From the NCBI RefSeq assembly GCF_027925305.1, contig NZ_BSDR01000001.1:62001-126000 (forward strand): DNA of 64,000 bases, in the 5' to 3' direction. The position numbers and the translations under genes are program-made. This stretch comes from Desulforhabdus amnigena (lineage in GTDB: Bacteria > Desulfobacterota > Syntrophobacteria > Syntrophobacterales > Syntrophobacteraceae). The notes under the pieces are model-generated. The model ran no database searches. It saw only the letters and a program-made list of their open reading frames with translations, and had not been told where the DNA came from. This document shows positions 34,643 to 43,177 of the stretch, piece by piece; positions within the stretch are counted from its first letter, which is position 1; each line of letters opens with the position of its first letter.

Positions 34643-35965
34643 TCAATCCAGAGAGCAAAAGGGGGTAGCACTCCGAAAAACGGTCTTGTGGTAAAGCCCT
34701 TCCTTGGGAAGGCGTTCCGGTTCGACCAGTTGAATTCGAGCTCCGAGGCCGAGAACCCGGCGGATATGACTTCTCAGGAGTTCGAGGTACTGCGATCGGC
34801 TGCTTCCCGTCAAATCCTGATCTACAGGCCGCACCACAAGAATATCCATTTGCTGACCGATGCCGTAACAGGTGTGAATGACCAGGCGGTAATCCTCCAA
34901 ATTGGGGTCGGCGTTGCGCAGGATTTTTTCCACATCATCGGGATAGAAAGTGATGCCCCGAATGGAAATGCGATTGTCCGTTCTGCGCAGGATAGGGGTG
35001 ATACGCGTCCAGGTGCGTCCACAGGAACATGGGGTTTCGCGCAGAACCGTGATGTCGCCCGTCCGGTACCGGATGAGGGGGTACGCTTCGGCGGTGAGTG
35101 TCGTGAGAACGAGCTCCCCTTCCTGGCCCGGTGCGACCCGTTCTTCTGTGACCGGATGAATGACTTCCGCAAAGAACTGATCTTCTGCCAAGTGTAATCC
35201 TTCCTTGGCCTCACATTCCCCCGCCACACCCGGCTCCACCATTTCCGTCACTCCGTAAAGACCGTACACAGGAACCTTCAAAACCGATTCGAGACGTTTT
35301 CGGGTGATCTCCGAGAGGGGTTCCGGACCGAGAAGGACGAGGCGCAGATGCAGGTCCGAGGCATCCTTTCCCTGCCGCTCCATGGTCTCCACAATGTGGA
35401 GCGCAAAGGCCGCCGTTGTGGCGAGCACGGTTGAATGGAAGTCCTGCATGATTTGCAATTGCAGGGTGGCGGATATGGTCGCGGAAGGCGCCAGTGTGGC
35501 TCCCAAAGCTTCTGCAGCGTGATTGAAGGTAAAGGCCCCCGGAAAGAGGCTGAAATTGTAGGCCACCTGCAGGATGTCCCGGTCCGTGATTCCCAGCTGT
35601 TCATAGACGCGCACCATGAGCGACTGCCACATGGCGACATCGTGTCGGGTGAAGCCGATTATGATGGGTTTTCCTTCATCACGCAGGGGCGGCGTGGTGA
35701 TCTTCAGCCGGACAATGCTCCTCATGGGTTCTGCGAAAAGACCGTAGGGGTAATGCTCCGTCAGATCATGACGCGTGGTGAAGGGAAATTGTTGCAAGTC
35801 TTTGAAGGTAGCCACATCTTCGGGAAGAAGGCCCAGTGAATCCATGCGCTGCCGGTAGAAATCCACATTGAAGTATGCCCGGTTGAGGGTCATTTGCAGC
35901 CTTTCCATCTGCAGATGGCGAATGGCGTCCCGCGATAAAGAATGGAGGGTATTCCGGACCATCAT
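34643..35965 (-). CDS. phenylacetate--CoA ligase family protein (PaaK-like)
   Basis: About 440 residues, adenylate-forming enzyme of the PaaK type: RLQMTLNRAYFNVDFYRQRM, FKDLQQFPFTTRHDLTEHYP, YGLYGVTEMVEPGVAGECEA, and LIRYRTGDITVLRETPCSCG. The usual SSGTTG P-loop region is unusual here: the corresponding stretch reads RLKITTPPLRDEGKPIIIGF, without the Ser/Thr/Gly-rich loop. Activity may therefore differ from the copy at 21.8 kb. GGGG precedes a double ATG. It is 7 bp or more upstream of nothing on its own strand except the 400-bp gap before fabH, and directly follows livF, ending a long minus-strand cluster. Confidence 0.82.
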   Translation of the reverse strand: MMVRNTLHSLSRDAIRHLQMERLQMTLNRAYFNVDFYRQRMDSLGLLPEDVATFKDLQQFPFTTRHDLTEHYPYGLFAEPMRSIVRLKITTPPLRDEGKPIIIGFTRHDVAMWQSLMVRVYEQLGITDRDILQVAYNFSLFPGAFTFNHAAEALGATLAPSATISATLQLQIMQDFHSTVLATTAAFALHIVETMERQGKDASDLHLRLVLLGPEPLSEITRKRLESVLKVPVYGLYGVTEMVEPGVAGECEAKEGLHLAEDQFFAEVIHPVTEERVAPGQEGELVLTTLTAEAYPLIRYRTGDITVLRETPCSCGRTWTRITPILRRTDNRISIRGITFYPDDVEKILRNADPNLEDYRLVIHTCYGIGQQMDILVVRPVDQDLTGSSRSQYLELLRSHIRRVLGLGARIQLVEPERLPKEGLYHKTVFRSATPFCSLD

Positions 35966-35971
35966 TATCCC

Positions 35972-36697
35972 CTATTTTTCCCATTTGTGTTGGTAGTCTT
36001 TGCCGAGATATGCCCGCTGAACGTCATCGTGTTCCATCAGTTCTGCGGCTTTACCCGAAAGAACGATGCGTCCTGTCTCCAGCACGTAAGCGCGTTCCGC
36101 AATGGCGAGGGCTCCCATGGCATTCTGTTCCACCAGAAGGATTGTTGTTCCCTGTTGTTGAAGGGTTTGGACGGTTCTGTAGATTTCTTCGACGATGAGC
36201 GGGGCCAGTCCCATGGATGGTTCGTCCAGGACCAGAAGTCTGGGTTTGGCCATCAAGGCCCGCGCGATGGAGAGCATCTGCTGTTCGCCTCCGCTCAATG
36301 TTCCCGCTTTTTGCCGTTGACGGTTGGAGAGAATGGGAAACATTTCGAACATATCACTGAGGGCCGATTCCACGTGTTTTCGACCGTAGAGATATCCGCC
36401 GAGTTCGAGATTTTCCAATACGGTAAGATTCGGGAAGAGTTGCCGTGCTTCAGGAACGTGCACAAGGCCGAGGCGGACGATGCGCTCCGGCGCCATCTGC
36501 TGGATGGGAGTGTCCATGAAAAGGATTTCACCTTCAGAAGGTTTGTGGACTCCGCTGATGGTGCGCAGCAATGTGCTCTTGCCCGCCCCATTGGCGCCGA
36601 TGAGCGATACGATTTCTCCCCTGGCCACGTGAAATGTAACCCGGCGCAAAACCTGTAAGGAACCGTGCCGTGTCGATAGCCCCTTTACTTGTAACAC
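35972..36697 (-). CDS. livF: branched-chain amino acid-type ABC transporter ATPase LivF
   Basis: ATPase of about 241 residues for the HAAT family: Walker A SLIGANGAGKSTLLRTISG, signature GTLSGGEQQMLSIARALMA, Walker B LLVLDEPSMGLAPLIVEEI. The GTG at 36697 gives the usual LivF length and N-terminus (LQVKGLSTRHGSLQVLRRV); another GTG at 36709 and an ATG at 36772 are upstream. It lies between the LivM-LivG fusion and a PaaK-like gene, all close together, so the transporter probably imports an acid that the ligase activates. Confidence 0.9.
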   Translation of the reverse strand: MLQVKGLSTRHGSLQVLRRVTFHVARGEIVSLIGANGAGKSTLLRTISGVHKPSEGEILFMDTPIQQMAPERIVRLGLVHVPEARQLFPNLTVLENLELGGYLYGRKHVESALSDMFEMFPILSNRQRQKAGTLSGGEQQMLSIARALMAKPRLLVLDEPSMGLAPLIVEEIYRTVQTLQQQGTTILLVEQNAMGALAIAERAYVLETGRIVLSGKAAELMEHDDVQRAYLGKDYQHKWEK

Positions 36698-36775
36698 CCT
36701 ATTTCTCACCCCTCCGCTTATGCTCCCCACACGAATAAAATGAAAACTTTTGATCATCATGTGGGAGTGCAATTA

Positions 36776-38638
36776 TCAATCGTTTTTCTTCACGCCCAGA
36801 TAAGCGGCGATCACCTGCGGGTTCTGCTGTACTTCCCTGGGAGTTCCCGTGGCAATACGGCATCCGTGCTGCAGAACCACCACCCGATCGGCAATCCGCA
36901 TCACCACGTTCATGTCGTGTTCCACCAGGATGATCCCCATTCCCTGCTTTCGCAGAAGGGTGATGTATCGCACTAGCAATTCGCTTTCCCTGGGATTCAG
37001 GCCACCGACCGGTTCATCCATGAGAAGGATGCGAGGCTGAAGGGCAAGGGCACGGGCCATTTCGAGCAGCTTTTGTTCCAGAAGGCTCAGTTGCTGTACC
37101 GGCCAATCGGCCTTATCAGCCATTCGAAAATCATCGAGCAGGCTCAGAGCGTTCTCGCGCAGGCGACTTTCCTCACGCCTCTCCCCGGCAGTGTGCAAAT
37201 AGGTGGAAAAGAAGCCGGAAGCTCCTTGTACGTGATATCCTACGAGCATATTTTCCAGTACGCTGAATTGATGATAGACCTGCACCGCCTGAAAGGTGCG
37301 TCCAACCCCACGGGCTGCGATTTGAAAGGGGGCCAGCCCCAGGATGCTTTTCTCTTCCAGGAGGATCTCTCCTTCCTGGGGCTTGAGAAGGCCGGAAATA
37401 ACATTGAGGAGGGTCGTCTTCCCGGCTCCATTGGGGCCGATCAGTGCAACGATTTCTCCACGGTCCACCTCCATGCCTACAGACTGGAGCGCCTGCAATC
37501 CTCCAAATCCCAGTGAAATGTCCCGAAGGTTTAGAACGGGCGGCCTTCCAGGTGAATTTGAAAGGGTAGAGTTTGTCTCCTGCAGCGATATTGATGGATT
37601 GCCCACCGATTCTATGTCGGAGAGGACTTCCGGGAACACTTCTCTTTTGTTCTTTTCCCCTTTGGATGTATTGTCAATTGATGCCTCCCGTTTTTTCCTC
37701 CGTCCGAAACTGATGAGAAGGGGCAAGAGGCCTTGGGGACAGAAGACCAGTACTCCCATAAGAATCAAGCCATAGGCGAGGATATAGAAGTCTTCAAAAT
37801 GACGGAGAAGTTCCGGCAGAAAAGTGAGGAGTGCGGCGCCGGCCAGCCCGCCCCAGAGGCTTCCCATGCCGCCCACTACAACCATGGTCACCAGTTGGAC
37901 GGAATAAAAGATATCGAAGGTCTTGGGACTGATGAAAGTGACGTAATGAGCGTAACAGAAGCCTGCAAATCCCGCATAAACGGCGCTCAGCACAAAGGTG
38001 ACCACCTTGTATCTGAAGGTCGGAATACCGAGAGCTTGAGCGGTGAGGTCCTTTTCATGAATGGCCTTGAGTGCGCGTCCGATGCGTGAGTCGTTGAGAT
38101 TGAGCGTGAGGGCCAGCGCCGCAATCAGAATTCCCCAGATGAAAAAATAGAACTGCCGGTCTGTACTCAAAACGAATGATCCCAGATGGAGCTTGGGAAT
38201 GCCTGGAAATCCCGAAGGTCCTCCCGTCAAAGGTTCCATCTGGTTACACAGGATGGTGACGATGATGTTGAACCCCAGGGTGGCCATGACCAGATAATGT
38301 CCCTCCAGCCTGAGCGTGGGCAGCGCCACGAGAAGGCTGGTGAGACCCACGAAAAGAATGCAAAAGGCGAGAGACGCCACCATCGGCCATTGCCAGGTTG
38401 TGCTTGCAATGGCCGAAAGATAGGCTCCCAGGCCGTAGAAAGCGGCATGCCCCAGGGAAACCTGTCCAGTGGAGCCGATGAGGAGATTGAGGCCGAGGAC
38501 CACCAGGGCGTTGAGAGCCATGACATTCAGGACGAGCAGAAAATAATCGTTGCTGAGCCCGAAGGGGAGTGCTCCGAAGGAAAGGGCCATGAGCAGGAGT
38601 GCCCGCCAGTCTTTGGGAATAAAGATCAAACGGCTCAT
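36776..38638 (-). CDS. fused branched-chain amino acid-type ABC transporter LivM permease-LivG ATPase
   Basis: 620-residue fusion. Residues 1 to about 320 form the LivM permease, with NLLIGSTGQVSLGHAAFYGL and about ten helices. A polar linker of about 45 residues follows (rich in Lys, Glu and Ser). From about residue 370 is LivG: Walker A ALIGPNGAGKTTLLNVISG, a modified signature LSLLEQKLLEMARALA, Walker B ILLMDEPVGGLNPRESELL. In the signature the usual SxGxQ/SGGQ is replaced by SLLEQ. The two subunits are separate genes in most bacteria. It sits between livH and livF, giving a complete membrane part, but no binding-protein gene is adjacent. Confidence 0.9.
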   Translation of the reverse strand: MSRLIFIPKDWRALLLMALSFGALPFGLSNDYFLLVLNVMALNALVVLGLNLLIGSTGQVSLGHAAFYGLGAYLSAIASTTWQWPMVASLAFCILFVGLTSLLVALPTLRLEGHYLVMATLGFNIIVTILCNQMEPLTGGPSGFPGIPKLHLGSFVLSTDRQFYFFIWGILIAALALTLNLNDSRIGRALKAIHEKDLTAQALGIPTFRYKVVTFVLSAVYAGFAGFCYAHYVTFISPKTFDIFYSVQLVTMVVVGGMGSLWGGLAGAALLTFLPELLRHFEDFYILAYGLILMGVLVFCPQGLLPLLISFGRRKKREASIDNTSKGEKNKREVFPEVLSDIESVGNPSISLQETNSTLSNSPGRPPVLNLRDISLGFGGLQALQSVGMEVDRGEIVALIGPNGAGKTTLLNVISGLLKPQEGEILLEEKSILGLAPFQIAARGVGRTFQAVQVYHQFSVLENMLVGYHVQGASGFFSTYLHTAGERREESRLRENALSLLDDFRMADKADWPVQQLSLLEQKLLEMARALALQPRILLMDEPVGGLNPRESELLVRYITLLRKQGMGIILVEHDMNVVMRIADRVVVLQHGCRIATGTPREVQQNPQVIAAYLGVKKND

Positions 38639-38641
38639 TCC

Positions 38642-38707
38642 CTATTTTCCAAACAACTGCGTCATGAATTTATCGAAAAGTTTGTCGGCCTTTTTGTTCT
38701 CCTCCAT
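38642..38707 (-). CDS. possible 21-codon leader frame upstream of LivM-LivG
   Basis: Between livH and the LivM-LivG fusion, an ATG at 38707 opens a polar 21-codon frame (MEENKKADKL... ending FMTQLFGK) that stops at TAG (38642-38644). The TAG is followed by GGA and then the ATG of the fusion, in the same frame. So the frame is either a tiny coupled peptide or an N-terminal extension cut by an amber codon. It lacks a clear ribosome binding site of its own. Confidence 0.35.
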   Translation of the reverse strand: MEENKKADKLFDKFMTQLFGK

Positions 38708-38711
38708 AGGA

Positions 38712-39593
38712 TCAAAGCCTCTTCACTCGGGCACTTCCAAAAAGCCCGGCCGGTTTCACAAAGAGAATCGCCAGAAGGATGAGGAAAGCGATGGCATCCT
38801 TGTAGGCTGAGGAAATGAGGCCCGCTCCGAAGGACTCCAGAATGCCCAGCAAAAGCCCCCCCACGACAGCGCCGACGGTGCTTCCATATCCTCCGAGAAT
38901 GGCTGCCGCAAAACCCTTAAGTCCGAGCATCAGACCGGCATCGTAGCTCATGCTGGTGATAGGGGTGACCAGAATCCCCGCCAGAGCCCCCAATGAACCG
39001 GCCAGGGCGAATGCGAAAGCAACCAGTCTGCGCACGGAAATCCCGAGGAGCAGCGCTCCATAGGGGTTGTCGGCTGCGGCCCGCACGGCTTTTCCCAGAA
39101 GAGTGCGATGAAAAAAAAGATACAGGAGGCTCAGCACGACGAGGGAAATTCCAAGAATCCACAGAGTCTGGGGCATGATGGCCGCGTTCATGAAAAGAAT
39201 CGGGTTTTCTCCCCCCAGTGAGGGAAAAATGTGAGCGTTTTTTCCCCAGATCATCATACCGGCTCCCCGAAAGGAAATGGATGCGCCCACCGTGATCATG
39301 ACGAGAGTCAGGATATCGCGATTCCTGGAATGACGGATGGGACCCTGTTCCAGTGCAACGCCGATTACACCCACCGCAGCGACGGAAATAAGAAAAGCCA
39401 GAGGCATGGGCAGGTGTGCCACATGATAGAGGGAAACCATCATCATGGCTCCGAGCATGACGAAATCCCCCTGCGCGAAGTTCACCAGCCCCGTCGCATT
39501 CTGAATCAGGCAGTATCCGAGGGCGATCAAAGCGTAAATGCTTCCCGTGGTGACGCCCGAAACGAAGAATTGCGGAACCAGGTACCAGAACAT
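38712..39593 (-). CDS. livH: branched-chain amino acid-type ABC transporter permease LivH
   Basis: Inner-membrane permease of about 293 residues: FFVSGVTTGSIYALIALGYC at the start, LVNFAQGDFVMLGAMMMVSL (the GE/GD-F motif of LivH), and ILGGYGSTVGAVVGGLLLGI near the end, with about eight helices. ATG at 39593 has GGAG about ten bases before it and gives the usual LivH N-terminus; an ATG at 39644 adds 17 residues. It follows iorB by about 75 bases and precedes the LivM-LivG fusion. Confidence 0.9.
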   Translation of the reverse strand: MFWYLVPQFFVSGVTTGSIYALIALGYCLIQNATGLVNFAQGDFVMLGAMMMVSLYHVAHLPMPLAFLISVAAVGVIGVALEQGPIRHSRNRDILTLVMITVGASISFRGAGMMIWGKNAHIFPSLGGENPILFMNAAIMPQTLWILGISLVVLSLLYLFFHRTLLGKAVRAAADNPYGALLLGISVRRLVAFAFALAGSLGALAGILVTPITSMSYDAGLMLGLKGFAAAILGGYGSTVGAVVGGLLLGILESFGAGLISSAYKDAIAFLILLAILFVKPAGLFGSARVKRL

Positions 39594-39668
39594 GAAGAAT
39601 GAATGCTCCCAAAGATATAAACCCATGAAAGAAGTTTCTTTCATGGGAACGCTGTGCTTGTGGTGGAT

Positions 39669-40193
39669 TCAGATCTTTTGAGCTTCCCTCGCTCCGGCCT
39701 GGAATGCCTTGAGGGACTGTTCAAGCCGTTTACCACCCAATTTTTGGAGCGTCTTTTCAATCTGTTCCGGCTGACAGAAGAGAGTGCCCGTCCCCACGGC
39801 GAAGCCGAGGAGCACCAGATTTGCCGAAATAGGGGAGCCAAGATCTTCGGCGATCCGGGAGGCGTTCAACGAGTGTTTTTCTTCCGGCTGAGGCACATTG
39901 GAAATGGTCGTGCCGTAACGCTTGAGGTAGAAACTGTGAGCTCGCACCGCGTCTGGGTGCAGCGCCAGGAGAATGTCCGCTTTTCCGGGCCGGATCAACG
40001 GGCTGGTGATTCCTTTTCCGGAGGCCTGGCCTGAAATCTTGAGATGGCTGATGACGTTTCCTCCTCGCTGAGCCATCCCATGGGTTTCTGAAATGAGTAC
40101 GGAATAACCCAGTTGCAGAGCGGTCTCTGCAAGGAGTTTGGTGATAAAAAGGACGCCCTGACCTCCGACACCGCTTACGATGATTTGCTGCAT
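39669..40193 (-). CDS. iorB: indolepyruvate:ferredoxin oxidoreductase, beta subunit
   Basis: 174-residue gamma-domain subunit of the 2-oxoacid:acceptor oxidoreductase family: QIIVSGVGGQGVLFITKLLA, and ISETHGMAQRGGNVISHLKI. With IorA it oxidatively decarboxylates aryl pyruvates to arylacetyl-CoA, reducing ferredoxin, in the cytoplasm. GAGGTAAAA precedes the ATG at 40193; an ATG at 40208 is less likely. It lies about 90 bp downstream of iorA and upstream of livH, so the enzyme and transporter genes appear to be one operon. Confidence 0.92.
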   Translation of the reverse strand: MQQIIVSGVGGQGVLFITKLLAETALQLGYSVLISETHGMAQRGGNVISHLKISGQASGKGITSPLIRPGKADILLALHPDAVRAHSFYLKRYGTTISNVPQPEEKHSLNASRIAEDLGSPISANLVLLGFAVGTGTLFCQPEQIEKTLQKLGGKRLEQSLKAFQAGAREAQKI

Positions 40194-40280
40194 TTTTACC
40201 TCGTTCATGGATTGCCCCTCACTGCCTGAATTTCCACTGCAGTTTTCGCTGCTGATTTCTGGTTTGGTATCGCGCTTTTT

Positions 40281-42128
40281 TCACTCGTTCTTTGGGACCA
40301 CGGTCAGAGCCCCGTGTGGACAGACGTGCACACAAACTCCACATCCTGAACAAAGGGAACTGTCAATGCGGATAGGTTCCTTTTCTCCCTGAGATACCAG
40401 AGCAGGACATTCGAACTGTTTGATGCAGAGGCCGCACCCCTTGCATTTCTCATTGACGGTGACTTCCCGGCGGATCCGACTTGCGCTCTGCGCACGGTCC
40501 ATGAGACAGGGATGCTTAGCTACCACAACGGCGACTCCTCCCTTTTCTGACCGTGTGTACCCCCCTGCCTTTTTCAGCAAATCGATGAGTGCATCCAGTC
40601 GGTACGGGTCTTCCACCTCCACAAAACGCACGCCGCATGCCTTCACGATTTCAGGAATGGAAAGCTGGGGCACCGGGGTTCCATCGAGGGTATGTCCCGA
40701 CGCCGGAGTGGGCTGATGTCCCGTCATGGCTGTCGTGCTGTTGTCCAGAATGACCAGAGTGAACCGGGCCCCCTGCACTACCGCATTGATGAGGGCGGGA
40801 ATACCCGCATGAAAAAAGGTGGAATCTCCTATGGTGGCGCAAACGGCGGGGGCTCCTTCAGGTGGAAGAGTCCGGTATGCATGATAAAAACCTGCAGCCT
40901 GGCTTATGGATGCTCCCATGCAGAGTACCGTGTCCACCGCTCCCAGGTTTACTCCCAAGGTGTAGCACCCGATGTCTCCAGGGTAAATTCCTTTGGGAAA
41001 TGCCTTTTTGATGGCAAAAAAAGTGGCCCGGTGAGGACATCCGGCACAAAGTGTGGGGCGTCTTCCGGGAAAATTTGGGGGTTCGATGCGGGGAGCCGGA
41101 GGCAAATGAGCAAAGGTGCGCACGATCTCTTCCACCGCTTCCGGGAGCAGTTCACCGGCGGAAGGAACGGTGCCCGTGATGCGACCGAAGACTTTTTCCC
41201 GGTTTTGGAGCTGTAGTTCGATCACGGGGTCTGTCTCTTCCAGGACCAGGATTCTGTCATACTGTGAAAGGATTTCATCCCTGAATGACCGCGGGAGGGG
41301 GTAGGGCATGGGAACCTGGTAGATGGGGATTTTGGTCCAAAGTCCAAGATCCATCATGATTTCTTTTGCATGTGCGAGGACCACTCCTGAAGCCACAATG
41401 CAGATGCGGGGCTTCTCAGCGGTAGCAAGCGCGATTTCGTTGAGAAACTTTGGAGCCAGGGAAGGTTCCCTGGAGATGTTGGACAGTTTTTCATTCAACT
41501 GCCCGTGCAAAATGAGCCGGAATTTTGGAGTGGCCGCCCATCGAGTGGGATTCTTCTCGAACTGGGGGGGGGGGTCTCCCGTGGGGAAGGGACGCAACTC
41601 CATGTCCTGCCGTGCGTGGCACACTCGGGTGGTGGGCCGGAACATCACAGGAATTTCATATTGCTCCGACAGGGAAAACGCCTGTGGCAACATGTCCCGG
41701 GCTTCCGCGGGCGAGGAGGGATCCAACACGGGAACTTTGGCCATCATGGCCAGGAATCGGCTGTCCTGCTCGGTCTGGGAACTGTGGGGACCCGGGTCGT
41801 CGGCCACTACGAGCACGAAGCCGCCTTTGACTCCCGTGTAAGCCGCGCTCATGAGAGGGTCCGCAGCCACGTTGAGCCCCACCTGTTTCATGATGGCCAC
41901 CGAACGCCGCCCCGCAAAACTATTGGCCAATGCCACTTCGAAAGCCACTTTTTCGTTGATGGACCATTCCAGGTGAAGCTGCAAATTTTCTGCTTTTTTC
42001 AGCTGAACCAGGGTGCTCAGAACTTCCGAAGCGGGTGTGCCCGGATAGGATGTTGCCATCGTGCAGGCAGATTCCGCAAGACCCACTGCAATTGCCTCGT
42101 TTCCAAGAAGGATCTTTCGTGCTGTCAA
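40281..42128 (-). CDS. iorA: indolepyruvate:ferredoxin oxidoreductase, alpha subunit
   Basis: 615-residue thiamine diphosphate and iron-sulfur subunit. The N-terminal pyrimidine-binding domain has ACTMATSYPGTPASEVLSTL; the middle TPP domain has LCAGCPHRATFFAIKKAFPK, GDIGCYTLGVNLGAVDTVLC and VILDNSTTAMTGHQPTP. The C-terminus holds two 4Fe-4S motifs, CKGCGLCIKQFECP and CSGCGVCVHVCPHG. The start is a TTG with GAGGAGAATAAG before it. The enzyme uses indole-, phenyl- or hydroxyphenylpyruvate from aromatic amino acids; the paired ligase and transporter genes downstream suggest an aromatic-acid pathway. Confidence 0.95.
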   Translation of the reverse strand: MTARKILLGNEAIAVGLAESACTMATSYPGTPASEVLSTLVQLKKAENLQLHLEWSINEKVAFEVALANSFAGRRSVAIMKQVGLNVAADPLMSAAYTGVKGGFVLVVADDPGPHSSQTEQDSRFLAMMAKVPVLDPSSPAEARDMLPQAFSLSEQYEIPVMFRPTTRVCHARQDMELRPFPTGDPPPQFEKNPTRWAATPKFRLILHGQLNEKLSNISREPSLAPKFLNEIALATAEKPRICIVASGVVLAHAKEIMMDLGLWTKIPIYQVPMPYPLPRSFRDEILSQYDRILVLEETDPVIELQLQNREKVFGRITGTVPSAGELLPEAVEEIVRTFAHLPPAPRIEPPNFPGRRPTLCAGCPHRATFFAIKKAFPKGIYPGDIGCYTLGVNLGAVDTVLCMGASISQAAGFYHAYRTLPPEGAPAVCATIGDSTFFHAGIPALINAVVQGARFTLVILDNSTTAMTGHQPTPASGHTLDGTPVPQLSIPEIVKACGVRFVEVEDPYRLDALIDLLKKAGGYTRSEKGGVAVVVAKHPCLMDRAQSASRIRREVTVNEKCKGCGLCIKQFECPALVSQGEKEPIRIDSSLCSGCGVCVHVCPHGALTVVPKNE

Positions 42129-42617
42129 CTTATTCTCCTCACCCAGATGGATCGTCTCTGTTCAGAATCATTGGAAGTTTTTGGATAGTAATGCACGACA
42201 TCTTTCCCGGCTGGATATGTGGACCCCTCGCAGGGTTCCACACGCATTCTGTTTCTTGTGGACTCTAAGGAGCCTATCCAAAAACTCGCAGTGTCATTGC
42301 CCCCCCTTAGTCCCCCCTCGAGGGGGGACTAAGGGGGGGCAGCGCCAGGGATAAGTTTCCAGATAGGCTCTAAGCCGTTGCGCCGGATGGGCTGATTTTC
42401 TAACAAAGCTCTCGGGCTGGGTCAAGGAGGAAAGGGATGAATTCAGGGGATGGGCTCTTTGCCTGGTTCGTGCCGGCTTGCATCGCGCGTAAATGTGGAG
42501 TCCGTGGAACCCTGGAGGCACAGGGATCGAAGAGAAATTCTAGAAAAATTCCAAATTCTTCCCTGTGCCCTTCGGGTCTCTTTGGCGAATGGCGAAATAT
42601 CAGGATCCGTCAACTTT
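42129..42617. other. intergenic region made largely of repeats
   Basis: About 490 bases upstream of iorA. It contains a palindromic element at 42270-42371 and a divergent copy of an interspersed repeat at 42505-42622, both listed. The rest shows nothing recognisable. Confidence 0.55.
42270..42371. repeat. palindromic repeat element with 42-bp perfect palindrome core
   Basis: Outer ends GAGCCTATC (42270-42278) and GATAGGCTC (42362-42370) are inverted. The core at 42299-42340 is a perfect palindrome whose arm is GCCCCCCCTTAGTCCCCCCT around a central CG. It resembles the element at 51610-51751 in ends and C-rich core, so both may belong to one small non-autonomous repeat family. Confidence 0.7.
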
Positions 42618-42622
42618 CTAAA
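42505..42622 (+). repeat. divergent copy of ~140-bp interspersed repeat
   Basis: Shares the order of blocks GGAGGCACAG, AATTCCAAA, TTCTTC, then ATATCAGGATCCGTCAACTT with the copies at 59111-59246 (same orientation) and 63517-63660 (inverted), but with many differences. Confidence 0.55.
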
Positions 42623-43136
42623 AGCAGCTCGGTACACGAAAAAGTTTCTGTGCTTCTCTTTGTGACCGAATGATGGGATTGTATTTTCTTTCTCTTTGAA
42701 TTCTCTCCACGTGTATCTTTTCATTGACCCAGGATAGCCGTACCTGCTGGTACATGTTATTCAAAGTGCTCTGGTGGTTCGGGAGGCGCAAATGGGTAAA
42801 CCGGATCATTTGGTCTTTGGACCAATGTCTGGGATAGTATTCGAGCGGGTCAAATTCATAAAACCTGTCCATGACCATGGATCGAACGATGACGTGGCGT
42901 GGAGGAGAAATAATGGCTTTCTTGATTCTTTTTTCAATTTCGTGGATGGTGCGGCGACTGAGACCGTTACCCACCACCTGCGTGGGGAACTCGTCTCCAT
43001 CGGGCTGGTTTCCGAAGTTGCGCTTCACCACGGCGAGATCATTCACCAGGCACCGCGCATCCCAAAAATCCAGGTCGGTGAAGACGTGATATTCGTATTT
43101 GGTCTGACTCGGGTGACAATATATGATGCGTGCCAT
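42618..43136 (-). CDS. hypothetical protein, 172 residues
   Basis: Starts MARIIYCHPSQTKYEYHVFT with GGAGGACAACC before the ATG. It is rich in charged and aromatic residues, contains DLDFWDARCLVNDLAVVKRN and a C-terminal basic region (ERIQRERKYNPIIRSQREAQ), and has no membrane helix or signal peptide. I do not recognise a family. It is followed upstream on the same strand by another unknown gene 41 bp away, so the two are probably co-transcribed. Confidence 0.7.
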   Translation of the reverse strand: MARIIYCHPSQTKYEYHVFTDLDFWDARCLVNDLAVVKRNFGNQPDGDEFPTQVVGNGLSRRTIHEIEKRIKKAIISPPRHVIVRSMVMDRFYEFDPLEYYPRHWSKDQMIRFTHLRLPNHQSTLNNMYQQVRLSWVNEKIHVERIQRERKYNPIIRSQREAQKLFRVPSCF

Positions 43137-43177
43137 GGTTGTCCTCCTTTGTTACGGAAAGCTAAGACTGAACGTAA

